DNA of 64,000 bases from CANJIV01 sp046330225 (GCA_046330225.1 JAXLTD010000003.1:124001-188000), one strand, 5' to 3'; numbered from the stretch's first letter, positions 8,837-17,240 are shown. The notes: generated by a model not told the origin, from the sequence alone. Made by a program: numbers and translations.

Positions 8837-9478
8837 GTGTCCGACCGCCCGATGACCGCTGCCTCGCTGGCCGAGGCCGCTCCCGACGCAAGGCGCGGGA
8901 GCCTGGCCGGCGCGCCGCGCCGCCGCAAGCCGACGCGCAGCGAGCGGCGCCTGGCCGCGGGACTCAAGCGGCGCGACCCGGCGTCGCTGCACCAGCTCTA
9001 CGACGAGTACGGCGGCACGACCTACGGCGTCCTCGTCGGCATCCTGCGGGACCACCACACCGCCCAGGACGTCCAGCAGCAGGTGTTCCTCGAAGCCTGG
9101 CAGCGGGCGCGGACCTTCGATCCGGCCCGCGCGAGCCTGCTCACGTGGCTCCTGACGATCGCCCGCTCCCGGGCCATCGACCAGCTCCGCAAGCGGGTGC
9201 CCGAGCCCCAGGATCCGTCCGGCGGGCTCGGCACCGAGCAGCAGGCCGACCCGGAGTCCGAGGTCGACCGCCTCGTCGACGCCCACCAAGTGGCGCATGT
9301 GCTGTCGCGGCTCCCGGGCGAGGAGGCCGAGATCCTGCGGATGCGGTTCTACGACGACCTCAGCCAGCGCGAGATCGCCGACCGGACCGGCATCCCCCTC
9401 GGCACGGTGAAGATGCGGATGGCCCAGGCCCTCGAGCGGCTCCGGACGCAGCTCGACCGCGAGGAGGTGCTGGCGTGA
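8837..9478 (+). CDS. ECF-type RNA polymerase sigma factor (SigK-like)
   Basis: A 213-aa sigma factor. Region 2 is DHHTAQDVQQQVFLEAWQRA with LLTWLLTIARSRAIDQLRKR; region 4 is LPGEEAEILRMRFYDDLSQR and TGIPLGTVKMRMAQALERLR. A GTG at 8837 (or the ATG 15 nt later) starts it, with a CACAAT box 6 nt upstream. Its stop overlaps the start of an anti-sigma gene by 4 bp (GTGA), the usual arrangement of SigK/RskA pairs. The target regulon is unknown; autoregulation is likely by analogy. Confidence 0.9.
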   Translation: MSDRPMTAASLAEAAPDARRGSLAGAPRRRKPTRSERRLAAGLKRRDPASLHQLYDEYGGTTYGVLVGILRDHHTAQDVQQQVFLEAWQRARTFDPARASLLTWLLTIARSRAIDQLRKRVPEPQDPSGGLGTEQQADPESEVDRLVDAHQVAHVLSRLPGEEAEILRMRFYDDLSQREIADRTGIPLGTVKMRMAQALERLRTQLDREEVLA

Positions 9479-10176
9479 GGGTTCGGCCCGACGTGACGGC
9501 CTACCTGCTCGGCGAGGCCGACGCGGCCGAGCGGGCGCGCGCGGAGGAGCTCATGCGCACCGACCCCGGCTTCCGGGCCGAGGTCGAGCGCCTGCGGCCG
9601 GTCGTGGCCCGGCTCGCGGCGATGCCCGCGGAGGCCTGGACGCCCGCCGAGCCCCCGCCGCTGGACGTCGACATCCCGGTCGAGCCCGAGGCGGCCCGGC
9701 GCCGCCGCCCGCGGCTGAGCCTGCGGCCCGCGGTCGCCGTGGCCTGCTCTGTCGCCCTGCTGGCCGCCGGGATCGGCGCCGGGGCGCTGATCGCGGGCGG
9801 CGGCGACGGCGCGGCGCCGTCCGGGGCGCAGGTCGCGCTGGCGCCGGTCGGCGGCGCGGACGCGGGGGCCGGCGGCACGGTCAAGCTCGCGGCCGTCAAG
9901 GGCGCGGAGCCCGGCGGCGGCGCGACCGTCACGGTCCACGGGCTCAAGCCGCTGCCGGACGGCGGCTACTACGAGCTGTGGATGCTCAACTCCCCGACCG
10001 ATCTCGTGTCCATGGGCTCGTTCACGGTTGACGCGAGCGGGACGGCGACCGTGACCCTGCCGGTGGCCGCCGACCCCGCGAAGTTCAAGTTCTTCGACGT
10101 GTCCGTCGAGCCCGGCGACGGGAAGCCGGGCCACTCGGGGATCTCGGTCCTGCGCGCTCCGACCACGGCCGCGTAG
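9475..10176 (+). CDS. membrane anti-sigma factor (RskA-like)
   Basis: A 233-aa protein that should hold the adjacent sigma factor inactive at the membrane. The N-terminus (RPDVTAYLLGEADAAERARA) is a typical anti-sigma helical domain, one transmembrane helix follows at about residues 83-105 (AVAVACSVALLAAGIGAGAL), and the C-terminal extracytoplasmic part is an RskA-type beta domain with GGYYELWMLN and FDVSVEPGDGKPGHSG. No HxxxCxxC zinc motif is seen, as in RskA. GTG start overlaps the sigma gene stop. Confidence 0.9.
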   Translation: MRVRPDVTAYLLGEADAAERARAEELMRTDPGFRAEVERLRPVVARLAAMPAEAWTPAEPPPLDVDIPVEPEAARRRRPRLSLRPAVAVACSVALLAAGIGAGALIAGGGDGAAPSGAQVALAPVGGADAGAGGTVKLAAVKGAEPGGGATVTVHGLKPLPDGGYYELWMLNSPTDLVSMGSFTVDASGTATVTLPVAADPAKFKFFDVSVEPGDGKPGHSGISVLRAPTTAA

Positions 10177-10190
10177 GCGGCAGGGCAGCC

Positions 10191-10556
10191 GTGGAGAGCC
10201 CAGCGCAGGCCGGCGAGCGGCTGCGGCCCGCGGTCCGGGCCCTGAATGCGGAGGCGTACGATCGCGGGCCCTCCCGCTTGCGGCTGGAGTTCGCCGAGAT
10301 CGAGCAGATCGCCGCGGCGCACGGCCTGCACGCGTGGCTCCTGAGCGACGACGTGATGGATCCCCGCGACGGCGGCTACTGGCGCGTGTTCCGGCTCTCG
10401 CCCGAGGCGCGCGAAGCGGACGCGGGCGCCGGCGGCGTCGTGATCGAGACCGCGGCGCGCCGCGGGCTCCTGCCGCTCTTCAACCTGTACGTCCACGACG
10501 CCGTGGCGGCCTCCGAGGGCGTCGCGGAGCTGCGGCAGCGCTTCCCGGGCTCCTAG
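10191..10556 (+). CDS. hypothetical protein
   Basis: A 121-aa soluble protein without recognised motifs, GTG start 14 bp after the anti-sigma gene. Contains FAEIEQIAAAHGLHAWLLSD and DGGYWRVFRLSPEAR, a mixed alpha/beta pattern that suggests a folded domain. Codon use matches the neighbours. It may be a third gene of the sigma/anti-sigma operon, but nothing in the sequence shows its role. Confidence 0.6.
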   Translation: MESPAQAGERLRPAVRALNAEAYDRGPSRLRLEFAEIEQIAAAHGLHAWLLSDDVMDPRDGGYWRVFRLSPEAREADAGAGGVVIETAARRGLLPLFNLYVHDAVAASEGVAELRQRFPGS

Positions 10557-10586
10557 CGGCCGGTCCGGACTGGCGCCGGCCGGGCG

Positions 10587-10618
10587 CCGAAGCTGAGCTT
10601 CGGCCGGTCCTGCCGGCC
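10587..10618. terminator. hairpin pair between convergent genes
   Basis: CCGAAGC-TGA-GCTTCGG (10587-10603) directly followed by GGCCGG-TCCTG-CCGGCC (10602-10618) in the 133-bp gap between the plus-strand hypothetical gene and the minus-strand MOSC gene. There is no T-tract, so termination is inferred from position and symmetry. Confidence 0.4.
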
Positions 10619-10689
10619 CGATCGCGGCCCGGCCGCGCCGCAGGCTTCGCCGCCGCCGGCCCGCCAGCGCGCTGGTCACGCCCGCCGCC

Positions 10690-11517
10690 TCACCGCGGCG
10701 GCGCCGGGTCGGGCCCGGCGGCCGCCACCGGGTCGCCGACGCGCACGGTGCCGGCCGTCTCGATGTCGGCGCGCAGGCCGCCGCGGTGCACGAGCGGGCG
10801 CAGGATCCCGCCGCCGTTGAGGCGGTCGAGACGGGCGCAGGGCTCGCAGAGGCGCCGGCCCCGGCAGCGGACCTCGCCGACGGTGAACTCGCGCCCGACG
10901 AGCGCGTTGACGTCGATGCCGCGGACCACGAGGTTGCGGCGGTGCTGCACCGCCGCGCCGCGCTCGGCGGCGAGCGCGTCGAGGACGGCGGCGTCGACGA
11001 GCGTGATCGCGCTGCCCGGCCGGCCGGACGCGAAGGTGCCGGCGCCGGCGGCGTAGCGGTCGCCGTCCAGCCCCTGGCCCGGCAGCGCGGCCGCCTCCGG
11101 CACCGAGGTGGCCGGCGCGTCGGGCGACGCCGCGACCACGATCGCCTCGACGGTGCCGGTCCCCGGATCCCCTGCGGGCGGGCCGGACCACAGCGCCACG
11201 TCCAGCGGGGCCAGAACGGCGCCGGCCAGGATCTCGTCCTCGGTGCCCGCGGGGTCCCAGATCACCCCCGACGGCACGCCGAACATGAGGACCGCGGCCC
11301 GCCCGCCGCCGCCGCGCCGCGGGCGCCAGGCGATCCACGGCCCGGCCCAGGCGAAGCCGGCGGCGTCATCCACCGGCACGAGGCCGAGCCCGCGCTCCCC
11401 GAGCCACGCCCGCAGCGCATCCGCCTCGCGGGGGACGTCGGCGGCCGCCGCGCCGGCGAGCTGGGCGATGCAGGCGGCGAGAGTTGCCGCCTCGGCTGGC
11501 TCCGCGTCGGCGGTCAC
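10690..11517 (-). CDS. MOSC domain-containing protein
   Basis: A 275-aa protein. The C-terminal half is a MOSC domain (PGQGLDGDRYAAGAGTF, SAITLVDAAVLDALAAERG, RRNLVVRGIDVNALVGREF, CRGRRLCEPCARL) of the kind that carries sulfur on a conserved cysteine in molybdenum-cofactor-linked sulfur transfer or N-oxide reduction. The N-terminal half is an unrecognised alpha/beta domain. GTG start overlaps the stop of the upstream dehydrogenase gene by 4 bp, so they form one operon. Confidence 0.85.
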   Translation of the reverse strand: MTADAEPAEAATLAACIAQLAGAAAADVPREADALRAWLGERGLGLVPVDDAAGFAWAGPWIAWRPRRGGGGRAAVLMFGVPSGVIWDPAGTEDEILAGAVLAPLDVALWSGPPAGDPGTGTVEAIVVAASPDAPATSVPEAAALPGQGLDGDRYAAGAGTFASGRPGSAITLVDAAVLDALAAERGAAVQHRRNLVVRGIDVNALVGREFTVGEVRCRGRRLCEPCARLDRLNGGGILRPLVHRGGLRADIETAGTVRVGDPVAAAGPDPAPPR

Positions 11518-12524
11518 CACGCCGCCTCTGCCGCCGGCGGCCCGTCCTCGCCCACCACCAGCACCGCCGCCCCGCGCATCCGCCCGGCCCGCAGGTCGTC
11601 GAGCGCGTCGTTGGCACGCGCCAGCGGATACGCCGTCACCTCGGTCTTGACGGGCACCTCCGGCGCCAGGGCGAGGAACTCCTCGCCGTCGGCCCGGGTC
11701 AGATTCGCCACGGAGCGCACGGTGCGCTCGCCCCAGAGGATCTCGTAGGGGAAGCTCGGGATGTCGCTCATGTGGATCCCGGCGCAGACGACGGTCGCGC
11801 CCTTCGCGGTGGCGCGCAGCGCGGCGGGCACCAGCTCCCCGGCCGGCGCGAAGATGATCGCCGCGTCGAGCTCCTCCGGCCCGGGGGCGAGGGCGTCGCC
11901 GGCCCACTCGGCGCCGAGCTCGCGGGCGAACGCCTGGCTGTCGGCGTCGCCGGCCTTCGTGAACGCGAAGACGCGCCAGCCGCGGTGGCGGGCGACCTGC
12001 AGCACGATGTGGGCGCTCGCGCCGAACCCGTAGAGCCCAAGGCGCTCGCCTGCCCCGGCCAGCCGCAGGGCCCGCAGGCCGATCAGGCCGGCGCACAGCA
12101 GCGGGGCCGCCTGGAGATCCGGGAACGATGCCGGGATCGGGAAGCAGAACCGCTCGTCGGCGACTGTGAGCTCGGCGTAGCCGCCGTCGATGTCCAGCCC
12201 GGTGAAGCGGGCGCGGTCGCAGAGGTTCTCCCGGCCCGAGCGGCAGAAGCGGCACTCGCCGCAGGTCCAGCCCGGCCAGGGCACGCCGACGCGGTCCCCG
12301 GGCGCGAACCGGCCCGCCGATTCGACCACCTCGGCCACGATCTGGTGGCCCGGCACGATCGGCAGGCGCGGCAGCTCCAGCTCGCCGTCGGCGACGTGCA
12401 GGTCGGTCCGGCAGACGCCGCAGCAGCGCACCCGCAGGAGCGCCTGCCCGTCGCCGCGGACGGGGTCGGGGAGCTCGAGCGCCTCCAGCGGGTGGCGGGG
12501 GGCGGTGACGGCCATCGCGCGCAT
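11514..12524 (-). CDS. zinc-dependent alcohol dehydrogenase family protein
   Basis: About 336 aa from the MRAMAV start. Medium-chain dehydrogenase: catalytic zinc ligands in RCCGVCRTDLHVADG and the LPIVPGHQIV histidine, structural zinc loop CGECRFCRSGRENLC (four Cys), and a Rossmann region GLYGFGASAHIVLQVA. The GFGASAH loop and GGYAEL motif resemble the AdhA/YjgB-like subgroup. It is translationally coupled to the MOSC gene. Substrate unknown. An upstream ATG at 12554 would add ten residues. Confidence 0.88.
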   Translation of the reverse strand: MRAMAVTAPRHPLEALELPDPVRGDGQALLRVRCCGVCRTDLHVADGELELPRLPIVPGHQIVAEVVESAGRFAPGDRVGVPWPGWTCGECRFCRSGRENLCDRARFTGLDIDGGYAELTVADERFCFPIPASFPDLQAAPLLCAGLIGLRALRLAGAGERLGLYGFGASAHIVLQVARHRGWRVFAFTKAGDADSQAFARELGAEWAGDALAPGPEELDAAIIFAPAGELVPAALRATAKGATVVCAGIHMSDIPSFPYEILWGERTVRSVANLTRADGEEFLALAPEVPVKTEVTAYPLARANDALDDLRAGRMRGAAVLVVGEDGPPAAEAAW

Positions 12525-12563
12525 CCGGGTGATCTTCGCAGCGCGGCCCGGCACGCGCAGGCA

Positions 12564-12580
12564 TGAACACCCGGTGAACA
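12564..12580. promoter_or_regulatory. PHO-box-like direct repeat
   Basis: TGAACA-N5-TGAACA, an 11-bp-period direct repeat in the gap between the divergent dehydrogenase gene and the response-regulator gene. Read on the minus strand it is GTTCACC...GTTCAT, which resembles the actinobacterial PhoP binding unit GTTCACC. It is a candidate operator for the OmpR-family regulator encoded 52 bp downstream. Confidence 0.5.
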
Positions 12581-12631
12581 GGGCCGCCCGGCCCTCCGAA
12601 ACGGGGCGGCGCGCTGCGAGACTGGGCGGGC

Positions 12632-13351
12632 ATGGACTCCACCGGCCACGCGCGGGGATCGGTGCTCGTCGTCGACGACGAGCCGACGATCGCCGAGGTC
12701 GTCGCCCGCTACCTGGACCGGGCGGGCTACGCCACCCACGTCGCTGGCGACGGCCTCGCGGCGCTCGAGGTGGCCGAGCGCGAGCGGCCCGACCTCGTCG
12801 TCCTGGACCTGATGCTGCCGGGCATCGACGGCCTGGAGGTCATGCGGCGCCTGCGCGAGCGCAGCGCCCCGCCGAACGCCCGGGTCGCGGTGATCCTGCT
12901 CACCGCGCGCGGCGAGGAGTCCGACCGGGTGATCGGGCTGCGGCTGGGCGCCGACGACTACGTGGTCAAGCCGTTCTCCCCGGCCGAGCTGGTCGCCCGG
13001 GTCGACGCGGTCCTGCGGCGCGTCGACACGGCGCCCGAGCAGTCGCCGCCCCTGCGCTTCGAGGGGCTCACGATCGATCCGGCCGGGCGGCGGGTGTTCG
13101 CCGGTCCCGACGAGGCCGAGGTGCAGCTCACGCAGCGCGAGTTCGACCTGCTGCTCTTCCTCGCCCGCCATCCCGGCCAGGCGTTCTCGCGCAACCAGCT
13201 CATGGACAGCGTGTGGCAGTACTCCTTCTACACCGACACCTCGACGGTCACCGTCCACATTCGGCGCCTGCGGGCCAAGATCGAGCCCGACCCGGCCGAG
13301 CCCCGGTTCCTGCAGACGGTGTGGGGCGTCGGCTACCGGTTCCAGCCGTGA
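12632..13351 (+). CDS. OmpR/PhoB-family response regulator (PhoP-like)
   Basis: A 239-aa two-component regulator. The receiver domain (about residues 10-125) has VVDDEP, the phospho-acceptor Asp59 in VVLDLMLPG and YVVKPFSP; the C-terminal winged helix carries LTQREFDLLLFLARHPGQ and VTVHIRRLRAKIEPDP with GVGYRF. Its stop overlaps the GTG of the kinase gene by 4 bp. A PHO-box-like repeat lies upstream, so a phosphate-type PhoP/PhoR system with autoregulation is possible but not proved. Confidence 0.93.
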   Translation: MDSTGHARGSVLVVDDEPTIAEVVARYLDRAGYATHVAGDGLAALEVAERERPDLVVLDLMLPGIDGLEVMRRLRERSAPPNARVAVILLTARGEESDRVIGLRLGADDYVVKPFSPAELVARVDAVLRRVDTAPEQSPPLRFEGLTIDPAGRRVFAGPDEAEVQLTQREFDLLLFLARHPGQAFSRNQLMDSVWQYSFYTDTSTVTVHIRRLRAKIEPDPAEPRFLQTVWGVGYRFQP

Positions 13352-14565
13352 CGGCGGCGGCCCTCGCCCGCTCGGCGCTGATCCTCGCCGCGGCGTCGCT
13401 GGCCGGGGCCGGGCTCGTGGCTGCGGTCTACGGCCTCGAAGGCGGCCTCGAGATGCTCGCGCTGCTCGCGGGCACGGGCGCGGTGGCGCTCGCGGCGGCC
13501 CACTGGGCGGCGGCGATGCGCGGCCGGGTCGGGCGCCTGGCCCGCCAGTTCGATCTCGCGGTCGGCGTGGCGATCGGCCAGATGCTGCTCGCGGCGGCGG
13601 TCATCGCGCTGCTGATGTTCCTCTCGCCCCACGACGCACTGATGATGGCGGTCGTCGTGGCGGTGGCCGGTGTCGTCGCCGTCCGCGCCGCGTCGCTGAT
13701 GGCCGGCGGCGTCCTGCGCGATGTCGAGGCCGTCCGCGACGGGCTCGTCGCCGTCGGCGACGGGGAGCGCGGCCCCGCGATCGCCACGGGCGCCCGCGAC
13801 GAGCTCGCCGAGCTCGCCGCCGCCGCGAATGCGATGGCCGGCCGCCTCGCCGCCGAGCAGGACGCCCGCGACGCCGCCGAGGCTGCCCGGCGCGACCTCA
13901 TCGCCGCGGTCTCCCACGACCTGCGCACGCCGCTCACCTCGCTGCGCCTCCTGGCCGAGGCGCTCGATGACGACATCGTCGACGAGGCGACCCGGCGGCG
14001 CTACCTCGCGTCGATGGGCACCCACGTCCGCACGCTCGGCTCGCTCATCGACGATCTGTTCGAGCTCTCGCGCCTCGAGGCCGGCGACATCGCCTGGACC
14101 GTCGAGCGCGTCCCGCTCGAGGGGCTCCTGGCCGACACCGTCGCCGCGATGGCCCCGGCCGCCGAGTCCTCGGGCGTGGCCGTGCGCGCCGATGTCGCGA
14201 CCGGGCTTGCGCCGGCGGCGGCCAACCCCGAGAAGCTCCAGCGGGTCCTCTTCAACCTGATCCAGAACGCGATCCGCCACACCCCGGCGGACGGCAGCGT
14301 CACCGTCCGGGCCGAGCCCGACGGCGGCGGCGCCGCCGTCTGCATCGAGGTGGCCGACACCGGGGAGGGAATCGCCGCCCCGGACCGCGACCGGGTCTTC
14401 GACCCGTTCTTCCGGGGCGGTGCCGAGGCCGCGCGGACCCGCGCGGGCGCCGGCCTCGGGCTCGCGATTGCCCGGGCCATCGTCGAGGCCCACGGCGGCC
14501 GGATCTGGCTGGCGGACGCCGACCGCGGCACGCGCATCCGCTTCACGCTGCCCGCCGCGGGCTGA
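13348..14565 (+). CDS. membrane sensor histidine kinase (PhoR-like)
   Basis: A 405-aa kinase. There are four hydrophobic N-terminal segments (to about residue 118), then a HAMP-like region, the H box AVSHDLRTPLTSLRLL with phosphorylated His190, N box NLIQNAIRHTP, G1 DTGEGI, F box and G2 GAGLGLAIARAIVEAHGG. There is no large extracytoplasmic domain, so it probably senses via its membrane part or a partner. It pairs with the upstream regulator by 4-bp overlap. Confidence 0.92.
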   Translation: MTAAALARSALILAAASLAGAGLVAAVYGLEGGLEMLALLAGTGAVALAAAHWAAAMRGRVGRLARQFDLAVGVAIGQMLLAAAVIALLMFLSPHDALMMAVVVAVAGVVAVRAASLMAGGVLRDVEAVRDGLVAVGDGERGPAIATGARDELAELAAAANAMAGRLAAEQDARDAAEAARRDLIAAVSHDLRTPLTSLRLLAEALDDDIVDEATRRRYLASMGTHVRTLGSLIDDLFELSRLEAGDIAWTVERVPLEGLLADTVAAMAPAAESSGVAVRADVATGLAPAAANPEKLQRVLFNLIQNAIRHTPADGSVTVRAEPDGGGAAVCIEVADTGEGIAAPDRDRVFDPFFRGGAEAARTRAGAGLGLAIARAIVEAHGGRIWLADADRGTRIRFTLPAAG

Positions 14566-14590
14566 GCGGCCGGCCGGCCGGGGGCATGGC

Positions 14591-14626
14591 GGGGCCGGGC
14601 GGCCTGGCGGGGCCGGGCGGCCTGGC
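14591..14626 (+). repeat. 18-bp tandem duplication in noncoding gap
   Basis: Two perfect adjacent copies of GGGGCCGGGCGGCCTGGC in the 272-bp gap 14566-14837. No convincing gene is seen in that gap: short open frames there have arbitrary composition. The rest of the gap is GC-rich with the promoter of the next gene at its end. Confidence 0.7.
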
Positions 14627-14822
14627 GGGTTGGAGCCGGCGCTTGGCGCCCACCTGGGAGTCCCGGGCGCAGCCCTTTCGTCGACGGTTCGGTTCCGCGC
14701 GGCCCTGGCGCCGGTCCCGGGCGGCGAGGATGAGGTTCGGCCGCCCCGGCCGGCTTGAGCTCGATGTCGACGCCAGCCCCTCGCCCGCCGGCCGCCTCGC
14801 CGGACCGCTCGCATCGAGCCAC

Positions 14823-14828
14823 TAGACT
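14823..14828 (+). promoter_or_regulatory. -10 element TAGACT of the LapA-domain gene
   Basis: TAGACT ends 9 nt before the ATG at 14838, with no Shine-Dalgarno sequence between. Confidence 0.5.
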
Positions 14829-14837
14829 CGCCAGCCG

Positions 14838-15074
14838 ATGAGCGGGCGAGACGTGGAGGAGCGCGACAGCAAGCCGGGGCAGGGCGTGCGGGTCGCGGCG
14901 CTCGTGGTCGCGGCGCTGATCGTCTGGTTCGCCGTCGCGAACTTCCAGGACGTCGAGGTGAAGTTCTTCTTCGTCACGACCACGATGCCGCTGTTCATCG
15001 TGATCGTGGGGACGCTGCTGCTCGGCCTCGCCGGCGGCTACCTCGCGGGCCGGCGCCGGCGCCGGCGCGACTGA
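14838..15074 (+). CDS. LapA-domain (DUF1049) small membrane protein
   Basis: A 78-aa protein with two transmembrane helices (VAALVVAALIVWFAVAN and LFIVIVGTLLLGLAGGYLAG), the NxQxVEVxFF motif between them typical of LapA/YciS-like proteins, and an Arg-rich C-terminus (RRRRRRD). In proteobacteria LapA acts in lipopolysaccharide assembly; this organism is expected to lack LPS, so the role here is unknown. Confidence 0.85.
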   Translation: MSGRDVEERDSKPGQGVRVAALVVAALIVWFAVANFQDVEVKFFFVTTTMPLFIVIVGTLLLGLAGGYLAGRRRRRRD

Positions 15075-15091
15075 CGGCCGCGTTCGCGCCG

Positions 15092-15394
15092 CTAGCGTCC
15101 GGCCAGCTTGCCGGCCTCGCGCTCGATCTCCTCTTCGGTGATCGGCTTGCGGCCGAAGACATCCCAGGCGTTGAAGGCGAGCCCGACCCCCCAGAACACG
15201 GTGACCCACAGCGGCCAGGGCACGGGGTCGCCATGGGTGCCGCTGACCGCCCAGATCGCCCAGAGCACCGCGTTGATCACCACGTACACGAGCACGTGGT
15301 TCTGGAATTCACGGCGCTTCTTGATCCGCAGGAGCGCCTGAGCGCGCAGTTCCTCGGGGGTGGACGGGACGACGTCGAGATCGGGATCGGCCAT
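15092..15394 (-). CDS. 2TM domain-containing protein
   Basis: A 100-aa protein with the 2TM-domain pattern: ALLRIKKRREFQNHVLVYVV, a first helix VYVVINAVLWAIWAVSG, then PWPLWVTVFWGVGLAFNAWD as second helix, ending in a charged tail PITEEEIEREAGKL. This small family is sometimes fused to histidine kinases. It stands alone and convergent to the LapA-like gene. A TACGGT box (15402-15407, minus strand) lies 7 nt before the ATG. Confidence 0.85.
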   Translation of the reverse strand: MADPDLDVVPSTPEELRAQALLRIKKRREFQNHVLVYVVINAVLWAIWAVSGTHGDPVPWPLWVTVFWGVGLAFNAWDVFGRKPITEEEIEREAGKLAGR

Positions 15395-15401
15395 GCCGGA
15401 G

Positions 15402-15407
15402 ACCGTA
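15402..15407 (-). promoter_or_regulatory. -10 element TACGGT of the 2TM gene
   Basis: On the minus strand TACGGT ends 7 nt before the ATG at 15394, indicating a short or absent leader. Confidence 0.5.
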
Positions 15408-15438
15408 CGCGGTCGGCGGCAGGGCGCAACCGTGGCGA

Positions 15439-15903
15439 CTACGGCCGCGGGCCGGGGCTGTGCGGACGCCGGCTCCGGCGCACCCGCAGCGCGTACAGGA
15501 GGCCCGACGCCGCGAACAGTCCGCCGCAGATCAGCAGCCAGCGGCTGAGGTAGGCATCCGAGGGGAGGCCGGTCGCACGCTCGGAGCGCCCGCCGCTGAG
15601 GTCGAGGATGTTCGGCGCGTACACGAGCAGCGCCAGCAGCGCGAGCGCGGCGGGCACCCGCAGGTAGTTGCGCGCTGCCGCCAGCCGCTCCGTCCGCGCC
15701 GCGCCCAGCGCGAGCCGGTCCAGGCCCGTGTAGAGGGGATACGCGAGGAGGTCGTGCAGCACGACCGCCCCCAGCAGCCAGGCCAGCACGTTCAGCGGCG
15801 CCGGGCCGGACAGCAGCCTGGAGAGCGCGTAGGCGGTGAGCGCGAGCGAGGCCGCGGCGGCGAGGAGCCCGAGCGGTTCGGCGCGGCGCAGGCGGGCAAT
15901 CAC
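15439..15903 (-). CDS. small integral membrane protein, unknown function
   Basis: A 154-aa protein with about four hydrophobic helices and an HDLLAYPLYTGLDRL segment. The GTG at 15903 overlaps the stop of the molybdoenzyme gene by 4 bp, so it is the last gene of the minus-strand arm (epimerase, beta-propeller and others upstream). No family recognised. Translational coupling suggests a link with the membrane-anchored molybdoenzyme. Confidence 0.7.
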   Translation of the reverse strand: MIARLRRAEPLGLLAAAASLALTAYALSRLLSGPAPLNVLAWLLGAVVLHDLLAYPLYTGLDRLALGAARTERLAAARNYLRVPAALALLALLVYAPNILDLSGGRSERATGLPSDAYLSRWLLICGGLFAASGLLYALRVRRSRRPHSPGPRP

Positions 15904-17240
15904 GCCGGCGCCCCGTTCCGGCGGACCGTGATCCGGGAGACCCACTTCGTGCAGTGCACGCCCGGCAGGGCCGGGACGACGATCCGGGCCGGGAAGCCGT
16001 GGTCCAGCGAGAGGTCGGCGCCGTTGACCCGCAGCGCGAGCAGCGCGTCGCCGTCGCGGACTTCGGCGGCGCTGAGCGAGGCCCGCCGGAACGAGCCGCC
16101 GGCCTGCAGCGACTCGACGTAGAGCTCGTCGAAGTCCCCGCCCGTGGCCAGCGCCGCGAGATCGCGCAAGCGCACGCCGGTCCACTCCTGGGTCGTCGAC
16201 CACCCCTCGACGCACGCGATCGGCAGGGTGGCGGTGTGCTGGGGCAGGGCCAGCAGGTCGGCGCGAGAGAGCGCGCGCGTCCCCGCGGCGCCGATCATGT
16301 GCAGCCGCCAGGCCGGCCCGGTCTGCTCTGCGCCGATCCCGACCGCCGCCGCGGTCTTGTTGACCGGGAAGCCGTTGGGGCCGTCCCCGAGCGTGCGGCC
16401 GTGGGTCGCCAGCAGGGCCGTCCCCCGCAGGGGCCCGCCGATCGACTGGCCCGCGGTGAGCACGAGCAGGCCCGCCGAGCCGCCGAATGCCAGGCCGAGC
16501 AGGCCGCGCCGCGACATCGTCGGCGGGGCGGGCGCCTCCGGGACCAGCGCCGAGGGCGCAGGCTCGCGCTCGACCGCCGCGGCGGCGATCGGATCCTCGG
16601 GCCGGGTGTGGCGCAGCCCGGTCCGCAGCTCGTCGCGCAGCCGCCGGGAGCGCAGGGCCCGCACCATGGTCGGCAGCTTCAGCGCCACATGCAGGACGAA
16701 GGCTGCGGTGAAGACCCAGGCGCCGTAGTAGTGCGCCGCCAGGAACGAGAACGACCACGGGTAGGTGAGCTGCACGTTGAGGATGCCGGTGGCGAGCTGG
16801 AAGAGGATGCCGCCCACCAGGAACGCCAGCGACAGGCGCTCGAGCGCGTGCAGCGGCGAGCGCACCGGGGGCCAGGCGAACAGCTTCGGGATCACCGACC
16901 AGAGCTTGGCCAGCACGATCGGCACGAGCGCGATGCCGATCGTCACATGCAGGCCTTGCGTGGCCGCGTACAGCCACGACGGCGACGTGGGCCACGCGAA
17001 CAGGTAGAAGTCCAGGAGGCCCGGATCGCCGATCAGGTTGTTGCGGCCGAGCGACGGGCCGTAGGCGGCGTAGCTGAGGAAGCCGGTGATGACGACGACC
17101 GGCAGGCCGGCCAGCAGGGCGGCGCCGAGGACCGACGTGAGCCATGGGCCGCGCAGCGGGCTGCGCCAGGCCGTGCGGCGAAACGGCCCGGGCGGCGGGT
17201 CGGCGGGCCAGGGACGGGGGAGGCGTCGGCGCTCAGCCAT
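15900..17240 (-). CDS. membrane molybdopterin oxidoreductase: cytochrome b561-like domain fused to SuoX/YedY-like domain
   Basis: A 446-aa polytopic protein. Residues 30-200 hold four transmembrane helices with histidines suited to haem (GLHVTIG, FVLHVALK). A twin-arginine motif SRRGLLGL (Arg244-Arg245) precedes a fifth hydrophobic helix (247-266). Residues 280-446 are an oxidoreductase Mo-cofactor domain with candidate molybdenum ligand Cys343 in IACVEGWS and a CTKWVSRI C-terminus. The layout predicts Sec insertion of helices 1-4 and Tat export of the cofactor domain. Its start overlaps the epimerase stop by 8 bp. Substrate unknown. Confidence 0.88.
   Translation of the reverse strand: MAERRRLPRPWPADPPPGPFRRTAWRSPLRGPWLTSVLGAALLAGLPVVVITGFLSYAAYGPSLGRNNLIGDPGLLDFYLFAWPTSPSWLYAATQGLHVTIGIALVPIVLAKLWSVIPKLFAWPPVRSPLHALERLSLAFLVGGILFQLATGILNVQLTYPWSFSFLAAHYYGAWVFTAAFVLHVALKLPTMVRALRSRRLRDELRTGLRHTRPEDPIAAAAVEREPAPSALVPEAPAPPTMSRRGLLGLAFGGSAGLLVLTAGQSIGGPLRGTALLATHGRTLGDGPNGFPVNKTAAAVGIGAEQTGPAWRLHMIGAAGTRALSRADLLALPQHTATLPIACVEGWSTTQEWTGVRLRDLAALATGGDFDELYVESLQAGGSFRRASLSAAEVRDGDALLALRVNGADLSLDHGFPARIVVPALPGVHCTKWVSRITVRRNGAPA

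Noticed and set aside
14586..14825. Possible small gene with GTG/ATG starts in the 272-bp gap
   Set aside because: Translation follows the 18-bp repeat and has no conserved look; the next gene has its own promoter there.
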